A stretch of DNA of 64,000 nucleotides, from assembly GCA_965140735.1 (NCBI GenBank), contig OZ223306.1:4774001-4838000 (forward strand). Reading direction: 5' to 3'. This stretch comes from Fusibacter_A sp965140735. Lineage in GTDB: Bacteria > Bacillota > Clostridia > Peptostreptococcales > Acidaminobacteraceae. The notes under the pieces were generated by a model. That model was not told the origin of the DNA, ran no database searches, and was given only the letters and a program-made list of their open reading frames with translations. This document shows, in pieces, positions 1 through 8,262 of this stretch. Made by a program: the position numbers and the translations under genes. The stretch's first letter is position 1. The number at the start of each line of letters is the position of its first letter.

Positions 1-1
1 T

Positions 2-322
2 CTTGTAACAGGTGGTTCTAGTTGCTTATATAGGTTGCAATTAGAAAGAGAATTTTCCTCTCATTTGGCTACACCCTTTTTTCATTCGGTAAGCCAAATT
101 TCTGCGATACCTGAGATAATACAGCAAACTGATTTTGTTGGAGTGGTATTATCATCAACATCATTGCCAGATGGAGTGGTAAAAATTCCTGTTAAGCTTA
201 AAAATTCATTTCTTTCAATAGGTATTCTAAGCAGAAGAAATGCTAAATATATTTCTCAATCTAGGCAATTATTTTTAAACTGTATAAAGGAAGAAATAAC
301 CAATGCATATCCTCGTTGTTAA
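2..322 (+). CDS. LysR-family transcriptional regulator, C-terminal part (cut by window edge)
   Basis: The reading frame is open from base 2 and begins LVTGGSSCLYR, so the gene starts upstream of the window. About 107 residues remain. The GG-x-C-x-Y-R pattern followed by a run of hydrophobic strands and helices resembles the effector-binding domain of LysR-type regulators (second half, where the ligand cleft closes). The N-terminal HTH is not in the window, so the family assignment rests only on this tail. It lies upstream of an NTF2-like gene and an SDR gene on the same strand and may control them; that is inference. Confidence 0.6.
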   Translation, partial: LVTGGSSCLYRLQLEREFSSHLATPFFHSVSQISAIPEIIQQTDFVGVVLSSTSLPDGVVKIPVKLKNSFLSIGILSRRNAKYISQSRQLFLNCIKEEITNAYPRC

Positions 323-470
323 TGAGCTGATTGGTTTTACTGAAAATGCTTAGAGTACTGAAAAGGATGTATAAAACACGGTTATTAAAGAAATAGATAT
401 GATATAATTTTATTATTCAATATTTGAAGTGGCAAAGCTAAAGCACAATATATGATGAGGCGGTAAGATA

Positions 471-845
471 ATGCTAGTAGAAAAAGTAAAAAAATTTTGG
501 CAGCATATAGATAAAGCAGATTTTGATAAACTTGTTGAGATCATGAGAGAAGATTCAAATGTTATATTGCCTAACACAAAAGAAATATTTAAGGGACGAG
601 ATAATTATATTGACTTTAATAAGGATTATCCGGGGCGCTGGTATGCAAAAATTGAAAAAATAGTCGATACTGATAATGAAGTCGTATCAGCTGTAGAAAT
701 CACAAATGATGAAGGGATAAGCCTTTACGTGACATCTTTCTTTAAATTTGAAGACTACCTCATAAAAGAAATAACAGAGTATTGGGGCGAAAATGGCGAA
801 GCACCCAAATGGAGGCAAGATAAAGGTTACTCAGAAAAGTATTGA
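471..845 (+). CDS. SnoaL/NTF2-like domain protein
   Basis: A 124-residue protein. It opens with a helix carrying FWQHIDKADFDKLVEIM, then has an alternating strand pattern (AKIEKIVDTDNEVVSAVEI) and ends in FKFEDYLIKEITEYWGE. This is the cone-shaped alpha+beta fold of the SnoaL/NTF2-like superfamily, where the aromatic C-terminal strand (EITEYW) lines the pocket. Members include ketosteroid isomerase-like enzymes and small ligand-binding proteins, so no reaction can be assigned. A GAGGCGG ribosome binding site lies just before the ATG. It sits 112 bp before the SDR gene on the same strand and may be co-transcribed with it. Confidence 0.65.
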   Translation: MLVEKVKKFWQHIDKADFDKLVEIMREDSNVILPNTKEIFKGRDNYIDFNKDYPGRWYAKIEKIVDTDNEVVSAVEITNDEGISLYVTSFFKFEDYLIKEITEYWGENGEAPKWRQDKGYSEKY

Positions 846-957
846 TGAGTATATTGAGGATAGATATGATTTAATTTCAGTAGATATGACCTTGCGATTA
901 TTTTTAATGTTAAAGCCACTTATATTTTGAGAAAATAGAACTAGAGAGGTGATTCTG

Positions 958-1740
958 ATGAAGTTTTTAAATAAAGTTTGTATCATAACTGGAGGCTCAA
1001 ATGGCATTGGAAAACATATGGTACATGCGTTTTCTAAAGAAGGTGCTAAGGTCGTAAATCTCGATATTCTAGCGCCAGAAGAGCTTCAAGCTGAAAATCT
1101 AGATGACACCTCTGAAAGAAGTGACCATATGGGGCGTATCGAATATATGAATTGTGATTTGAGAAAACCTGAAGCTATAGAAAAAGCGATTCGGTACATA
1201 CTTCAAAAGCATGGACAGGTGGATTATTTAATCAACAATGCTTGTTATAGCAATCAAGGCATTCTTTCGGAATGTGATGCAGAACATTTTAATGATGTCC
1301 TGAAAGTAGGGGTTACTGCACCTTACTTGTTGGCATTGGGATTTAAAGAGCATTTTTCAAAGCATGCGAGCATTGTGAATATCGCATCAACACGTGGTTT
1401 GATGTCCCAACCGGACACAGAAAGTTACTCTGCAGCTAAAGGTGGTATATTGGCGCTCACGCATGCGCTCGGGATCAGTCTTGCGCATCATGTTCGAGTA
1501 AATTCAGTCAGTCCAGGATGGATTGACACGACAAACGGTACGTTTTCTCATGAAAACCACCAGCAGCATTCAACAGGAAGAATCGGCAGACCTGACGACA
1601 TCACTAAGATGGTGATGTTTTTGTGCAGTGAGGATGCTCAATTCATTACATGTGAAAACATCATCGTAGATGGCGGTATGACGAAACAGATGATTTATCA
1701 CAACGATTTAGGGTGGCAATATAGTCCAAATGGGCATTAG
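958..1740 (+). CDS. Short-chain dehydrogenase/reductase (SDR)
   Basis: A classical SDR of 260 residues. It has the N-terminal nucleotide-binding motif (TGGSNGIGKH, near residues 12-21), a CDLR/N-type acidic position, the NNA motif (YLINNACYS), the catalytic Ser and Tyr-x-x-x-Lys (IASTRG then YSAAKGG), and the C-terminal SPGWIDT loop. It should oxidise or reduce a carbonyl/alcohol using NAD(P). I chose ATG 958, which has AGAGAGG six bases upstream, over the in-frame GTG at 949 that overlaps that ribosome binding site. The stop is TAG, and the frame continues open for 47 codons after it (see findings). Confidence 0.88.
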   Translation: MKFLNKVCIITGGSNGIGKHMVHAFSKEGAKVVNLDILAPEELQAENLDDTSERSDHMGRIEYMNCDLRKPEAIEKAIRYILQKHGQVDYLINNACYSNQGILSECDAEHFNDVLKVGVTAPYLLALGFKEHFSKHASIVNIASTRGLMSQPDTESYSAAKGGILALTHALGISLAHHVRVNSVSPGWIDTTNGTFSHENHQQHSTGRIGRPDDITKMVMFLCSEDAQFITCENIIVDGGMTKQMIYHNDLGWQYSPNGH

Positions 1741-1884
1741 AGGATTAATTTTAATGCTGAAAACAATCAAACAACGAAAGAAGTTATCCAAAAGGCACTG
1801 GTTATTTCGGAAGAGGAACTGTCAAAACAATATATGGAGTGGCTTAAACAAACGCATTTGTTTGAAAATTATGAAGTCAAATAG
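1741..1884 (+). other. Open reading continuation in frame with the SDR stop; possible gene remnant
   Basis: Directly after the SDR TAG, the same frame stays open for 47 codons and reads like real protein (for example EVIQKALVISEEELSKQY, then MEWLKQTHLFENYEVK) before a second TAG. There is no ATG/GTG/TTG at its beginning. An AGAGG lies just before an ATT codon at 1744. The competing frame from ATG 1754 gives a very basic, unlikely peptide. It may be the relic of a small gene whose start was lost, or of a C-terminal extension. I cannot name a family. Confidence 0.35.
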
Positions 1885-2010
1885 GGGGGATCAGGTATAT
1901 GTTTCTTACCGCCGACTAATCTTGGATTGTATCAAGGATAGCTTTTTATAGCACGTTTATATTTGCGCTAATTTCTTCATTAGTGAGAGCAAATTATATT
2001 TTAATTTTAT

Positions 2011-2042
2011 AAAGAGGACTCTTTTATCCTCTTTGCTTTTTT
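2011..2042 (+). terminator. Rho-independent terminator after the SDR region
   Basis: An 8-bp perfect stem (AAAGAGGA / TCCTCTTT) with an 8-base loop is followed by GC and a run of six T. Confidence 0.8.
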
Positions 2043-2054
2043 CCTGCTCAATAT

Positions 2055-2102
2055 AGTTTGACATAAAACTATTTATGCTGTAAAATCAGTTTGATATAAA
2101 CT
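2055..2102 (+). promoter_or_regulatory. Sigma-A promoter with two dyad operators before the nitroreductase gene
   Basis: A -35 TTGACA (2058-2063), a 17-bp spacer and a -10 TAAAAT (2081-2086). The -35 lies inside the dyad AGTTTGACATAAAACT (2055-2070), and a second dyad AGTTTGATATAAACT (2088-2102) lies just after the -10. The two begin 33 bp apart, about three helical turns, so one repressor could occupy both. The repressor is not identified. Confidence 0.6.
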
Positions 2103-2122
2103 TAAATAAAAGGAGTATTGGT

Positions 2123-2671
2123 ATGAATTTAGAAAATGGTATAAAAGAACGAAGAAGTGTAAGAAAGTATTCAGAAAGAGAAATTACTGAAGATACAATG
2201 AGAGAAATAATTGACTTGTCTAGATTTTCACCTTCATGGAAAAACACTCAAGTTGTAAGATATCACATAATCAAAAATAAAGATTTGAAAGAAAAAATTG
2301 CCCAAAACTGTGTGCTGAGCTTTGATTTCAATGCAAAAACTATTGTAAGAAGTGATGCTCTTGTTATAATGTCTGTAATAAAGGAAATAAGTGGGTATGA
2401 GAAAGATGGTAGTTTTTCAACCTCTCAAGAAGATCGTTGGGAAATGTTTGATGCGGGGATTGCTACCCAAACATTTTGTTTAGCAGCACATTCAAAAGGT
2501 GTTGGTAGTGTGATTTTAGGGGTATTTGATGAAGAAAAAATACGTCAGTATATAGAGATCCCTGAAAATGAGAAGGTGACAAATCTTGTTGCCATAGGCT
2601 ATCCGTTAGATCAGCCTAAATCAGCACCACCTAGAAAGAGCGTAGAAGAAATTTCGTCTTTTATTCTTTAA
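2123..2671 (+). CDS. Nitroreductase family protein
   Basis: A 182-residue FMN-dependent nitroreductase-fold protein. It shows the family N-terminus (IKERRSVRKYSEREI), the RFSPSWKNTQ segment that contacts FMN, and the C-terminal VTNLVAIGYP and PPRKSVEEI motifs. Members reduce nitro groups, quinones, enones or flavins with NAD(P)H as homodimers in the cytoplasm. Length is typical. An AAAAGGAG ribosome binding site precedes the ATG. It is a single-gene unit with its own promoter and terminator. The paired dyads over the promoter suggest inducible repression. The substrate cannot be told from sequence. Confidence 0.88.
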   Translation: MNLENGIKERRSVRKYSEREITEDTMREIIDLSRFSPSWKNTQVVRYHIIKNKDLKEKIAQNCVLSFDFNAKTIVRSDALVIMSVIKEISGYEKDGSFSTSQEDRWEMFDAGIATQTFCLAAHSKGVGSVILGVFDEEKIRQYIEIPENEKVTNLVAIGYPLDQPKSAPPRKSVEEISSFIL

Positions 2672-2693
2672 GAATGAGCTCATAATAAAGCTT

Positions 2694-2733
2694 AAAAAGC
2701 TGACTTGGATTTATGATCTAAGTCAGCTTTTTT
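2694..2733 (+). terminator. Bidirectional terminator between convergent genes
   Basis: A long stem (AAAAAGCTGACTTGGAT against ATCTAAGTCAGCTTTTTT) with A- and T-runs on both sides. It serves the nitroreductase gene and the BlaI operon arriving from the other strand. Confidence 0.85.
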
Positions 2734-2790
2734 AAGTTCATTATCTTTCGATTATGTTAATAGATCAGTAAAGGTGTGTCACATTACTTG

Positions 2791-3933
2791 CTAAGGTGTT
2801 TCCTCTACAGATTGCCCAAACCTAAAAATTTCTCCGTTAATAAGTTGTAGCTTTGCAGATACAAGTGCCTTCTTTTTTGCATATTCTGTTTGAGTAACTA
2901 TAATTTGCCCCTCTTTCATGGATAGATAATAATCATAGTACATTCGATCAGTCAGTTGGTAAACTTTATCGGCAGCATAGTCATAAACAATAATGTGATT
3001 ATCAATAATACCTGAACCGAAACTCACTGTGGCACAGAACTCAGGTTTGCCGTCGTTTGTCAAATCTGTAAGATAAACATTCCAAATGGGCATTCCTTGG
3101 AATAAGACTTTGTCTCCTACTGTTACTTGACCTGGTGTCCATGTGAAAGTGACTCCTGGAAATTCAGGAAGTGTCAGTTCTTTGGTCTCTTCCCACGACA
3201 GTGTGTCATCATTGAAATAATCAAACCATTTTTGAGGTTCATATTTGGATTGGCTCACTAACCCAAGGTATACATCAAAAATAAGATTTGTTGAGCCATT
3301 AAGATTCATTGGAAAACACTCGCCATCTGAATTACGCTCTACTATACAACTTGTGTTTCCATCACTGCTTTCAATTACTTTAAGTGTGTATTCGCCAGCA
3401 ACATCAAAAATATGGTGATCTGCGTTGACATCAACATGCGTGTATTTTTCAAAGTCTGAGGCAGTAAGATAAGGTGCTTTCTCAACAAGTTCTCGCAAAG
3501 CGTCAACAGTAAGTGCTTCACCCTCAATCTTGGGGTATTGACTCAGATAATCAGCGTTAGGGCGGTATTTATAAACTGCTCCTAGCTTTGTAAACCCTAA
3601 GGTTGAAGATTTCAGTGTTAGGGTATCGTCGTTATTGGATACTTCAAATGTGGCACTTGTGTTTTCATTATGGGTGATCGTTAATTCATTTCCATTTATC
3701 TCATATTGTCCCATGGTAAACAGGCCGAAACTGCTGATGGGTGGTTGCGAGAGCTCTGCATTTCCGTTTTCGTAAAGAGTGACTGTGGGCATAATACTGA
3801 ATTGATCTTCGTCTTGTAAGACGTATACTTGCGGTGTCTCAAGCAATTTGAAATGGTTCGGTTGTTTGGAACTACAACTGGACAAGATACAAGTGATCAT
3901 GAATAGAATCATTACATAAAATACTTTTTTCAT
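2791..3933 (-). CDS. Lipoprotein encoded with a BlaR1/BlaI-like pair
   Basis: A 380-residue predicted lipoprotein. It has a Lys-rich start, a hydrophobic segment and the lipobox LSSC with Cys20, so it should sit on the outer face of the membrane. An early lipocalin-like stretch (GQYEINGNELTITH) is followed by a long central region. The C-terminal half has the acidic loop DLTNDGKPEF, as in VCBS/FG-GAP-like folds. I chose ATG 3933, which has GGAGG upstream; the frame extends to 3954 inside the previous gene. It is the third gene of the BlaI-BlaR1 unit. It may be the extracellular sensor or effector that the truncated BlaR1 lacks (inference). No enzymatic motif was found. Confidence 0.7.
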   Translation of the reverse strand: MKKVFYVMILFMITCILSSCSSKQPNHFKLLETPQVYVLQDEDQFSIMPTVTLYENGNAELSQPPISSFGLFTMGQYEINGNELTITHNENTSATFEVSNNDDTLTLKSSTLGFTKLGAVYKYRPNADYLSQYPKIEGEALTVDALRELVEKAPYLTASDFEKYTHVDVNADHHIFDVAGEYTLKVIESSDGNTSCIVERNSDGECFPMNLNGSTNLIFDVYLGLVSQSKYEPQKWFDYFNDDTLSWEETKELTLPEFPGVTFTWTPGQVTVGDKVLFQGMPIWNVYLTDLTNDGKPEFCATVSFGSGIIDNHIIVYDYAADKVYQLTDRMYYDYYLSMKEGQIIVTQTEYAKKKALVSAKLQLINGEIFRFGQSVEETP

Positions 3934-3937
3934 AGGT

Positions 3938-4867
3938 TTAACCTCCAACCGCATTTGTAATCAGAACAAAGCATACAACAACAATCAGTACACTGAATGC
4001 CACTGTAGATAATAGCGTCAGTTTCTTGTAGGATAAAATACTTTCTATGCGTATTTTTGTTTTTACACCGCCAAAAGAACTCGTAAAATAATCTGGACCA
4101 GAAGCACAAGATAGCAGAGCGTTGGCATAGTCTTTTTCTAGACCATTACCTAGTGTTTTTAAGACCTTTGTATCACAAGCAAGCTCCATGTCTGTAAAAA
4201 ACCATTGCAAAAATAGCCAGCTGAGTGGATTGAACCAATGGACACATGCTGTTAAGAGCGCCACGATTCGCCAAAGATTATCCCTGCGGTGTATATGCAC
4301 GCGTTCGTGTGCCAAAATTAGGAACTGTTCTTTTGGGAGAATCCAATTGGGCATAATTATTTTAGGTTGGATAATGCCATAAACTGCTGGCGTGGAGACA
4401 TTTGAAGAAATCCAAACATCATGCTCTAAATGGCGAGCGTCTTTTAATTTACGTTTTGAGAGTGCGTACATGAAAATCAAAGTTAGAATTGCAATGCTAG
4501 TAATTATGATCCATATTATAGAAGCTATTTCAAAGATGCTTTTAAGCAAATTTGTTTTATAGACAACAGGGAAGTAGCTTTCGGCAGCTTGTACAAAATT
4601 AGACGTTGTACTCGTGAGCAAATCAGGAGACAATTCCCATAAGATCACCGTTTTGGTGGTATACTTTGAGATTAGGTTTAAGAGGCTAAAGTGGCTTGCT
4701 ATGCCAAATGGAATCCAAAAACGAATCAATGGCAGAAGCCACAGCGCATACGCCGCGAAAGAGGGTAATTTTGGTATTTTCCTCACAAGAGCGACAATTA
4801 AACCAGTTGCGCCACCGATAATGCTGGCGTTCAATACCCAGTAGAAGATTTCTGCTAACATAGGCAT
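3938..4867 (-). CDS. M56 family (BlaR1/MecR1-like) membrane metallopeptidase without a penicillin-binding domain
   Basis: A 309-residue protein with several membrane segments and a cytosolic zinc-peptidase site, LAHERVHIHRR (His187, Glu188, His191), plus the downstream MELACD motif (Glu228). In BlaR1/MecR1 this domain cleaves or triggers inactivation of the BlaI/MecI repressor. Classical BlaR1 is close to 600 residues and ends in a beta-lactam-binding sensor. This one stops after the fourth main membrane helix, so the signal it senses must differ. Its ATG overlaps the stop of the upstream BlaI gene (TGATG), indicating translational coupling. Confidence 0.85.
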   Translation of the reverse strand: MPMLAEIFYWVLNASIIGGATGLIVALVRKIPKLPSFAAYALWLLPLIRFWIPFGIASHFSLLNLISKYTTKTVILWELSPDLLTSTTSNFVQAAESYFPVVYKTNLLKSIFEIASIIWIIITSIAILTLIFMYALSKRKLKDARHLEHDVWISSNVSTPAVYGIIQPKIIMPNWILPKEQFLILAHERVHIHRRDNLWRIVALLTACVHWFNPLSWLFLQWFFTDMELACDTKVLKTLGNGLEKDYANALLSCASGPDYFTSSFGGVKTKIRIESILSYKKLTLLSTVAFSVLIVVVCFVLITNAVGG

Positions 4868-5223
4868 CACTTCTTTTCGATGAGGGTTCTAAGTTCAGCA
4901 ATCTCGTCGTCAGAAAGCTGCTCGTCAATAAAAGCTGAAAAGAAAGCTTTCTTAGAACCGCCCCATAGCTTGTCGATCAATCGTTCAGTTTCATCCTTTT
5001 GAACTTCATCACGACTTATGAGTGCAGAGCATATGAAGCCTGGCTCCTCGCGGCAAACGGCGTTCTTATCAATGAGCTTCTTAATAACGGTATAAGTCGT
5101 ATTTTTGTTCCAGCCGATTTCCGCAGTGGCAATCAAGCTGATTTGCTTGGCACTTGTTTTTCCCTCACGCCAGAGTATATTCATGATTTTAAGTTCACTA
5201 TCAAAAAGTTTTATATGCTTCAA
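4867..5223 (-). CDS. BlaI/MecI/CopY family transcriptional repressor
   Basis: A winged-helix repressor of about 118 residues. It has the family pattern MKHIKLFDSELKIMNILW followed by KTSAKQI and the recognition helix region WNKNTTYTVIKKLIDKN, then a C-terminal dimerisation helix region. I chose TTG 5223, which is spaced well from AGGTG and gives the standard MK-x-I start; the alternative GTG at 5232 overlaps the ribosome binding site. It should repress its own operon at the dyad overlapping the -10 box, and be relieved by the adjacent M56 peptidase. Confidence 0.88.
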   Translation of the reverse strand: MKHIKLFDSELKIMNILWREGKTSAKQISLIATAEIGWNKNTTYTVIKKLIDKNAVCREEPGFICSALISRDEVQKDETERLIDKLWGGSKKAFFSAFIDEQLSDDEIAELRTLIEKK

Positions 5224-5234
5224 TTCAATCACCT

Positions 5235-5288
5235 CAGACTATCATAATAGTATATAGATATACTACTGCAATAGTCTGGAATTGTCAA
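5235..5288 (-). promoter_or_regulatory. Promoter of the BlaI operon with nested dyad operator
   Basis: On the minus strand there is TTGACA (5283-5288), a 17-bp spacer and TAGTAT (5260-5265). A perfect dyad with 8-bp arms, TAGTATAT-AG-ATATACTA (5248-5265), covers the -10. A second pair of perfect 8-bp arms, CAGACTAT (5235-5242) and ATAGTCTG (5271-5278), brackets it with identical 5-bp gaps, so all four arms share one centre. The inner dyad resembles the AT-rich BlaI/MecI operators. Confidence 0.75.
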
Positions 5289-5382
5289 TCTTTCCGCATT
5301 AAATATCTGTTGAACAGGTAATTTTATGGTAAAATTAGTATTATAATGTGATTAACAAGGTTAAAGTGGGGGAGGGAGTTCT

Positions 5383-7875
5383 TTGGATACAATAAAAGAC
5401 AATACAAAAAATTTATATTTCACGCCTCGACTGCTAAAATTATTGGAAGGTATTTGGAATTATCCTCTAACAATTGTTGAGGCACCAATGGGTTATGGAA
5501 AAACTACGGCGGTTAAGCATGTCCTAAATCGTGTAGAGGCAGACATACTGTGGCTAAAAGTATATGATAACTCAACCGATAATTTTTGGGATTCGTTTGC
5601 TCAGCTATTTGGAGAACTGAAAGAGGGGCTAGACAGAAGTTTCGTTCATCTTGGACTGCCCAGTGACGCAGTATCTAAACGAGAGGCATTGAATCTTTTA
5701 AATGATATTGAGTTCTCCCGGAAATGTGTTTTAGTTATTGACGACTACCATCTTCTAGATAGCCCAGAGATTGATCATTTTTTAACAGTATTGATTGAAA
5801 ATGAGATAAAAAATCTTCATATCGTGCTCACTCAGCGTTATACTAAACTCTACAGCTTGGAAGAATTATCTCTTAAGGGCCTACTATATCACATTGCGCA
5901 GGAAAGCTTTGAGCTGAGCTCAAAAGACATTATGGCGTATTATAACCTGTGTGGTGTACTGATCAGTGAAACGCAGGCTGAGTATCTTTATTCGAAGACA
6001 GAGGGATGGATCAGTGCATTGTATCTCATGTTGCTCAGCTTTCTTGAAGACGGTATGCTTGAGCCACCCGACAGCATATATAAGCTAATTGAAAAAATCG
6101 TTTATGGCCCTTTATCTGACGAATTGAAAGAGTTTAGCCTAAAACTATCTATATTTGATAAATTCACAAAGCATCAGGCAGCGTTCATATGTGGAGATAA
6201 GAACGTTTCTAAGATGCTCATTGATATTGTTGGAAGAAATATTTTTATTAGCTATGATAGCCACTTTAAAACTTATCAGATACATAGCCTATTTAGAGAT
6301 TATCTTCTTGAAATCATGGATAGTAGAGGCACAAATTTTAAAATTGCCTTGCATCGGAAAGCAGCAGAATGGTATTTACAAAACCACGAATATGCTACTG
6401 CTCGGCAGTTTTGGTATTTCTGCGGAGACTTTGAAAATATCCTACTTTCCATTGAAGAAGAAAAAGCAAAAACTTTTACTCAGCATAACATGAAAATGTT
6501 GAGCAAGTATTTAAATGAGTGCCCGGAAGAAATTAAGAGCAGGCATCACTATGCTTTATTGATTCTGTCTATTCATCTAATTCTTCATAATGAATTTCAG
6601 ATGTTTGGCCGGATTTGCAAGGCAGTATCCGAAAACATTAATAAAGACGACAGTCTTGATGATATGCAACGTAGAGAACTCTTTGGTGAGCTCCAAATAC
6701 TGTTGGGGATTGCGGGTTTCAACGATCTGAAAAAAATGACGTTCCATTTTGAAAAAGCTTGGCAACTACTGGGCCAAGGCACTTCTATTTTTAATGTTGA
6801 TGTGGACTGGAGCCACGGTTCACCCTCTATCTTATATCTGTACTACAGAGAGAGCGGAAAACTTCTGGAGAATCTGGAGAATTTAAAAAATGGTTTGCCA
6901 TGCTATCGGAAATTGACACATGGACACAGTAGTGGCGGTGAATATGTAATGGAAGCAGAATGGCACTATAATACTGGCGATTTTATCAGCGCTGAAATTG
7001 CGCTGAACAAGGCACTCTATAAAGCCCGCCCAATTGGGCAGTGGGGAATTGAGCTTGCAGCTATGTTTTTGCAGATGCGCATTGATTGGATGAAAGGCGA
7101 TCTTGAGCATATGTTTTATATTTTAGAGGGGATGCGCAAAGAAATGGCAGGTCGAGTTGAATATCAGTATCTACACAAAGTCGAATTATGCGAAATGAGT
7201 ATGTATGCACAGCTTGATCAGAGTTATAAAATCCCAGAAAGTTTGGCCCGTCCGAAAAGTGGCGATATTCGATTGCTACATGCGTCATATGGTATGTTTA
7301 ATATCATCTACGGTAGGGTTTTACTCATTAATGCGCAATATATAGAGCTTTTGGGTAGTGCAGAGTATTTTTTGGAAACAGCATCCTTTTACCCAAATTT
7401 GTTGGGCGTTATTTATACTTACATCTATATGGCGGCTGCAAACCTAAAAATCCATAGAGATATTGAGGCGCTAGAAAATCTGAAAAAGGCCATGGAGATT
7501 GCCATGCCAGATAAACTCTATATGCCATTTGTGGAAAACTGCGACTACATCGAACTTCTCGTACATCAGCTCACTACTTGGGGCGCATATAAAGATGAAG
7601 CAAAGCAAATTCTAAAGTTGTATAAGGTCTATGCCACTGGAAAAGCAAAAATTAAAGAAAAATATTTTCCAGAAGATAACCGAGAGCTCACGGATAGAGA
7701 AGCTGAGATTGCCCATCTGGCGGCAGAAGGACTGACCAACAGGGAGATTGCTGACAGGCTCTTTATTTCGACAAACACTGTAAAATCGGCCCTTAAATCC
7801 GTTTATTCAAAATTATCTATAAGTAGTCGTGTTTTGCTTAAACAGTATTTTGAATCATTAAACGGGAAAATATAG
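5383..7875 (+). CDS. LuxR-family LAL (MalT-like) ATP-dependent transcriptional activator
   Basis: An 830-residue regulator. The N-terminal STAND-type ATPase has Walker A APMGYGKTT (residues 34-42) and Walker B VLVIDD (116-121). It is followed by a long helical, TPR-like middle region and a C-terminal LuxR-type HTH (from ELTDREAEIAHLAAEGLTN to the TVKSALKSVYSKL recognition helix, about residues 763-815). Size and order match MalT/LAL proteins, which oligomerise on DNA when ligand and ATP bind. The start is TTG 5383 after a GGGAGGG site. It is divergent from the BlaI operon. Its target is not evident; the BlaI unit is the nearest candidate. Confidence 0.88.
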   Translation: MDTIKDNTKNLYFTPRLLKLLEGIWNYPLTIVEAPMGYGKTTAVKHVLNRVEADILWLKVYDNSTDNFWDSFAQLFGELKEGLDRSFVHLGLPSDAVSKREALNLLNDIEFSRKCVLVIDDYHLLDSPEIDHFLTVLIENEIKNLHIVLTQRYTKLYSLEELSLKGLLYHIAQESFELSSKDIMAYYNLCGVLISETQAEYLYSKTEGWISALYLMLLSFLEDGMLEPPDSIYKLIEKIVYGPLSDELKEFSLKLSIFDKFTKHQAAFICGDKNVSKMLIDIVGRNIFISYDSHFKTYQIHSLFRDYLLEIMDSRGTNFKIALHRKAAEWYLQNHEYATARQFWYFCGDFENILLSIEEEKAKTFTQHNMKMLSKYLNECPEEIKSRHHYALLILSIHLILHNEFQMFGRICKAVSENINKDDSLDDMQRRELFGELQILLGIAGFNDLKKMTFHFEKAWQLLGQGTSIFNVDVDWSHGSPSILYLYYRESGKLLENLENLKNGLPCYRKLTHGHSSGGEYVMEAEWHYNTGDFISAEIALNKALYKARPIGQWGIELAAMFLQMRIDWMKGDLEHMFYILEGMRKEMAGRVEYQYLHKVELCEMSMYAQLDQSYKIPESLARPKSGDIRLLHASYGMFNIIYGRVLLINAQYIELLGSAEYFLETASFYPNLLGVIYTYIYMAAANLKIHRDIEALENLKKAMEIAMPDKLYMPFVENCDYIELLVHQLTTWGAYKDEAKQILKLYKVYATGKAKIKEKYFPEDNRELTDREAEIAHLAAEGLTNREIADRLFISTNTVKSALKSVYSKLSISSRVLLKQYFESLNGKI

Positions 7876-7911
7876 CTAAAAACCACTCTTTGGGTAGTAT
7901 ACAATGAGTAG

Positions 7912-7947
7912 ATAACCACTGTACAATTTTGTATAGTGGTTATTTTT
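7912..7947 (+). terminator. Terminator after the LAL regulator
   Basis: ATAACCACTGTACAA pairs with TTGTATAGTGGTTAT (one G-T wobble) and is followed by a T-run. It lies between 7875 and the DUF2442 start at 7966. Confidence 0.75.
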
Positions 7948-7965
7948 ATGACTGGGAGTGAAGAT

Positions 7966-8208
7966 ATGGTAGAAATCAAAGCAATAAAAATAAAAGAGGA
8001 TTATCAGCTAGAGATACAGCTGAGCAATGGCGGTAGCATCATGTTGAACTTAAAGCCGAAACTTGAGACCATCCGATTTGGTTTACTCAAGGACAAAGCG
8101 TTTTTTAAGCATGCAGAAACAGATGGCACGGTCATTCGATGGGACAACAAGGTAGAGTTGTCCATTGGTGAAATTTTTGAACTTATTAGGAAGCGAAAGA
8201 TAGAATAA
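7966..8208 (+). CDS. DUF2442 family small protein
   Basis: An 80-residue protein starting MVEIKAIKIKEDYQLEIQLSNG and ending with EIFELIRKRKIE. This is the compact beta-rich DUF2442 pattern (LxxxF/L-D-x-x-P-like core, here NLKPKLETIRFGLLKD). Members are often encoded beside toxin-like DUF4160 genes, but none is seen here. I chose ATG 7966, which has GGGAGTG upstream; earlier in-frame starts fall in the preceding terminator hairpin. Function unknown. Confidence 0.65.
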   Translation: MVEIKAIKIKEDYQLEIQLSNGGSIMLNLKPKLETIRFGLLKDKAFFKHAETDGTVIRWDNKVELSIGEIFELIRKRKIE

Positions 8209-8262
8209 TATGTGGTTAAAATGGACAAACGCTAAATAGATTTTTAAAGGGAGGAATATGAG

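Noticed and set aside
1754..1951. Possible gene from ATG 1754
   Set aside because: Its product is very basic and low in plausibility, and another frame over the same bases reads like true protein.
4188..5247. Several plus-strand open frames
   Set aside because: They are shadows of the M56 and BlaI genes on the other strand.
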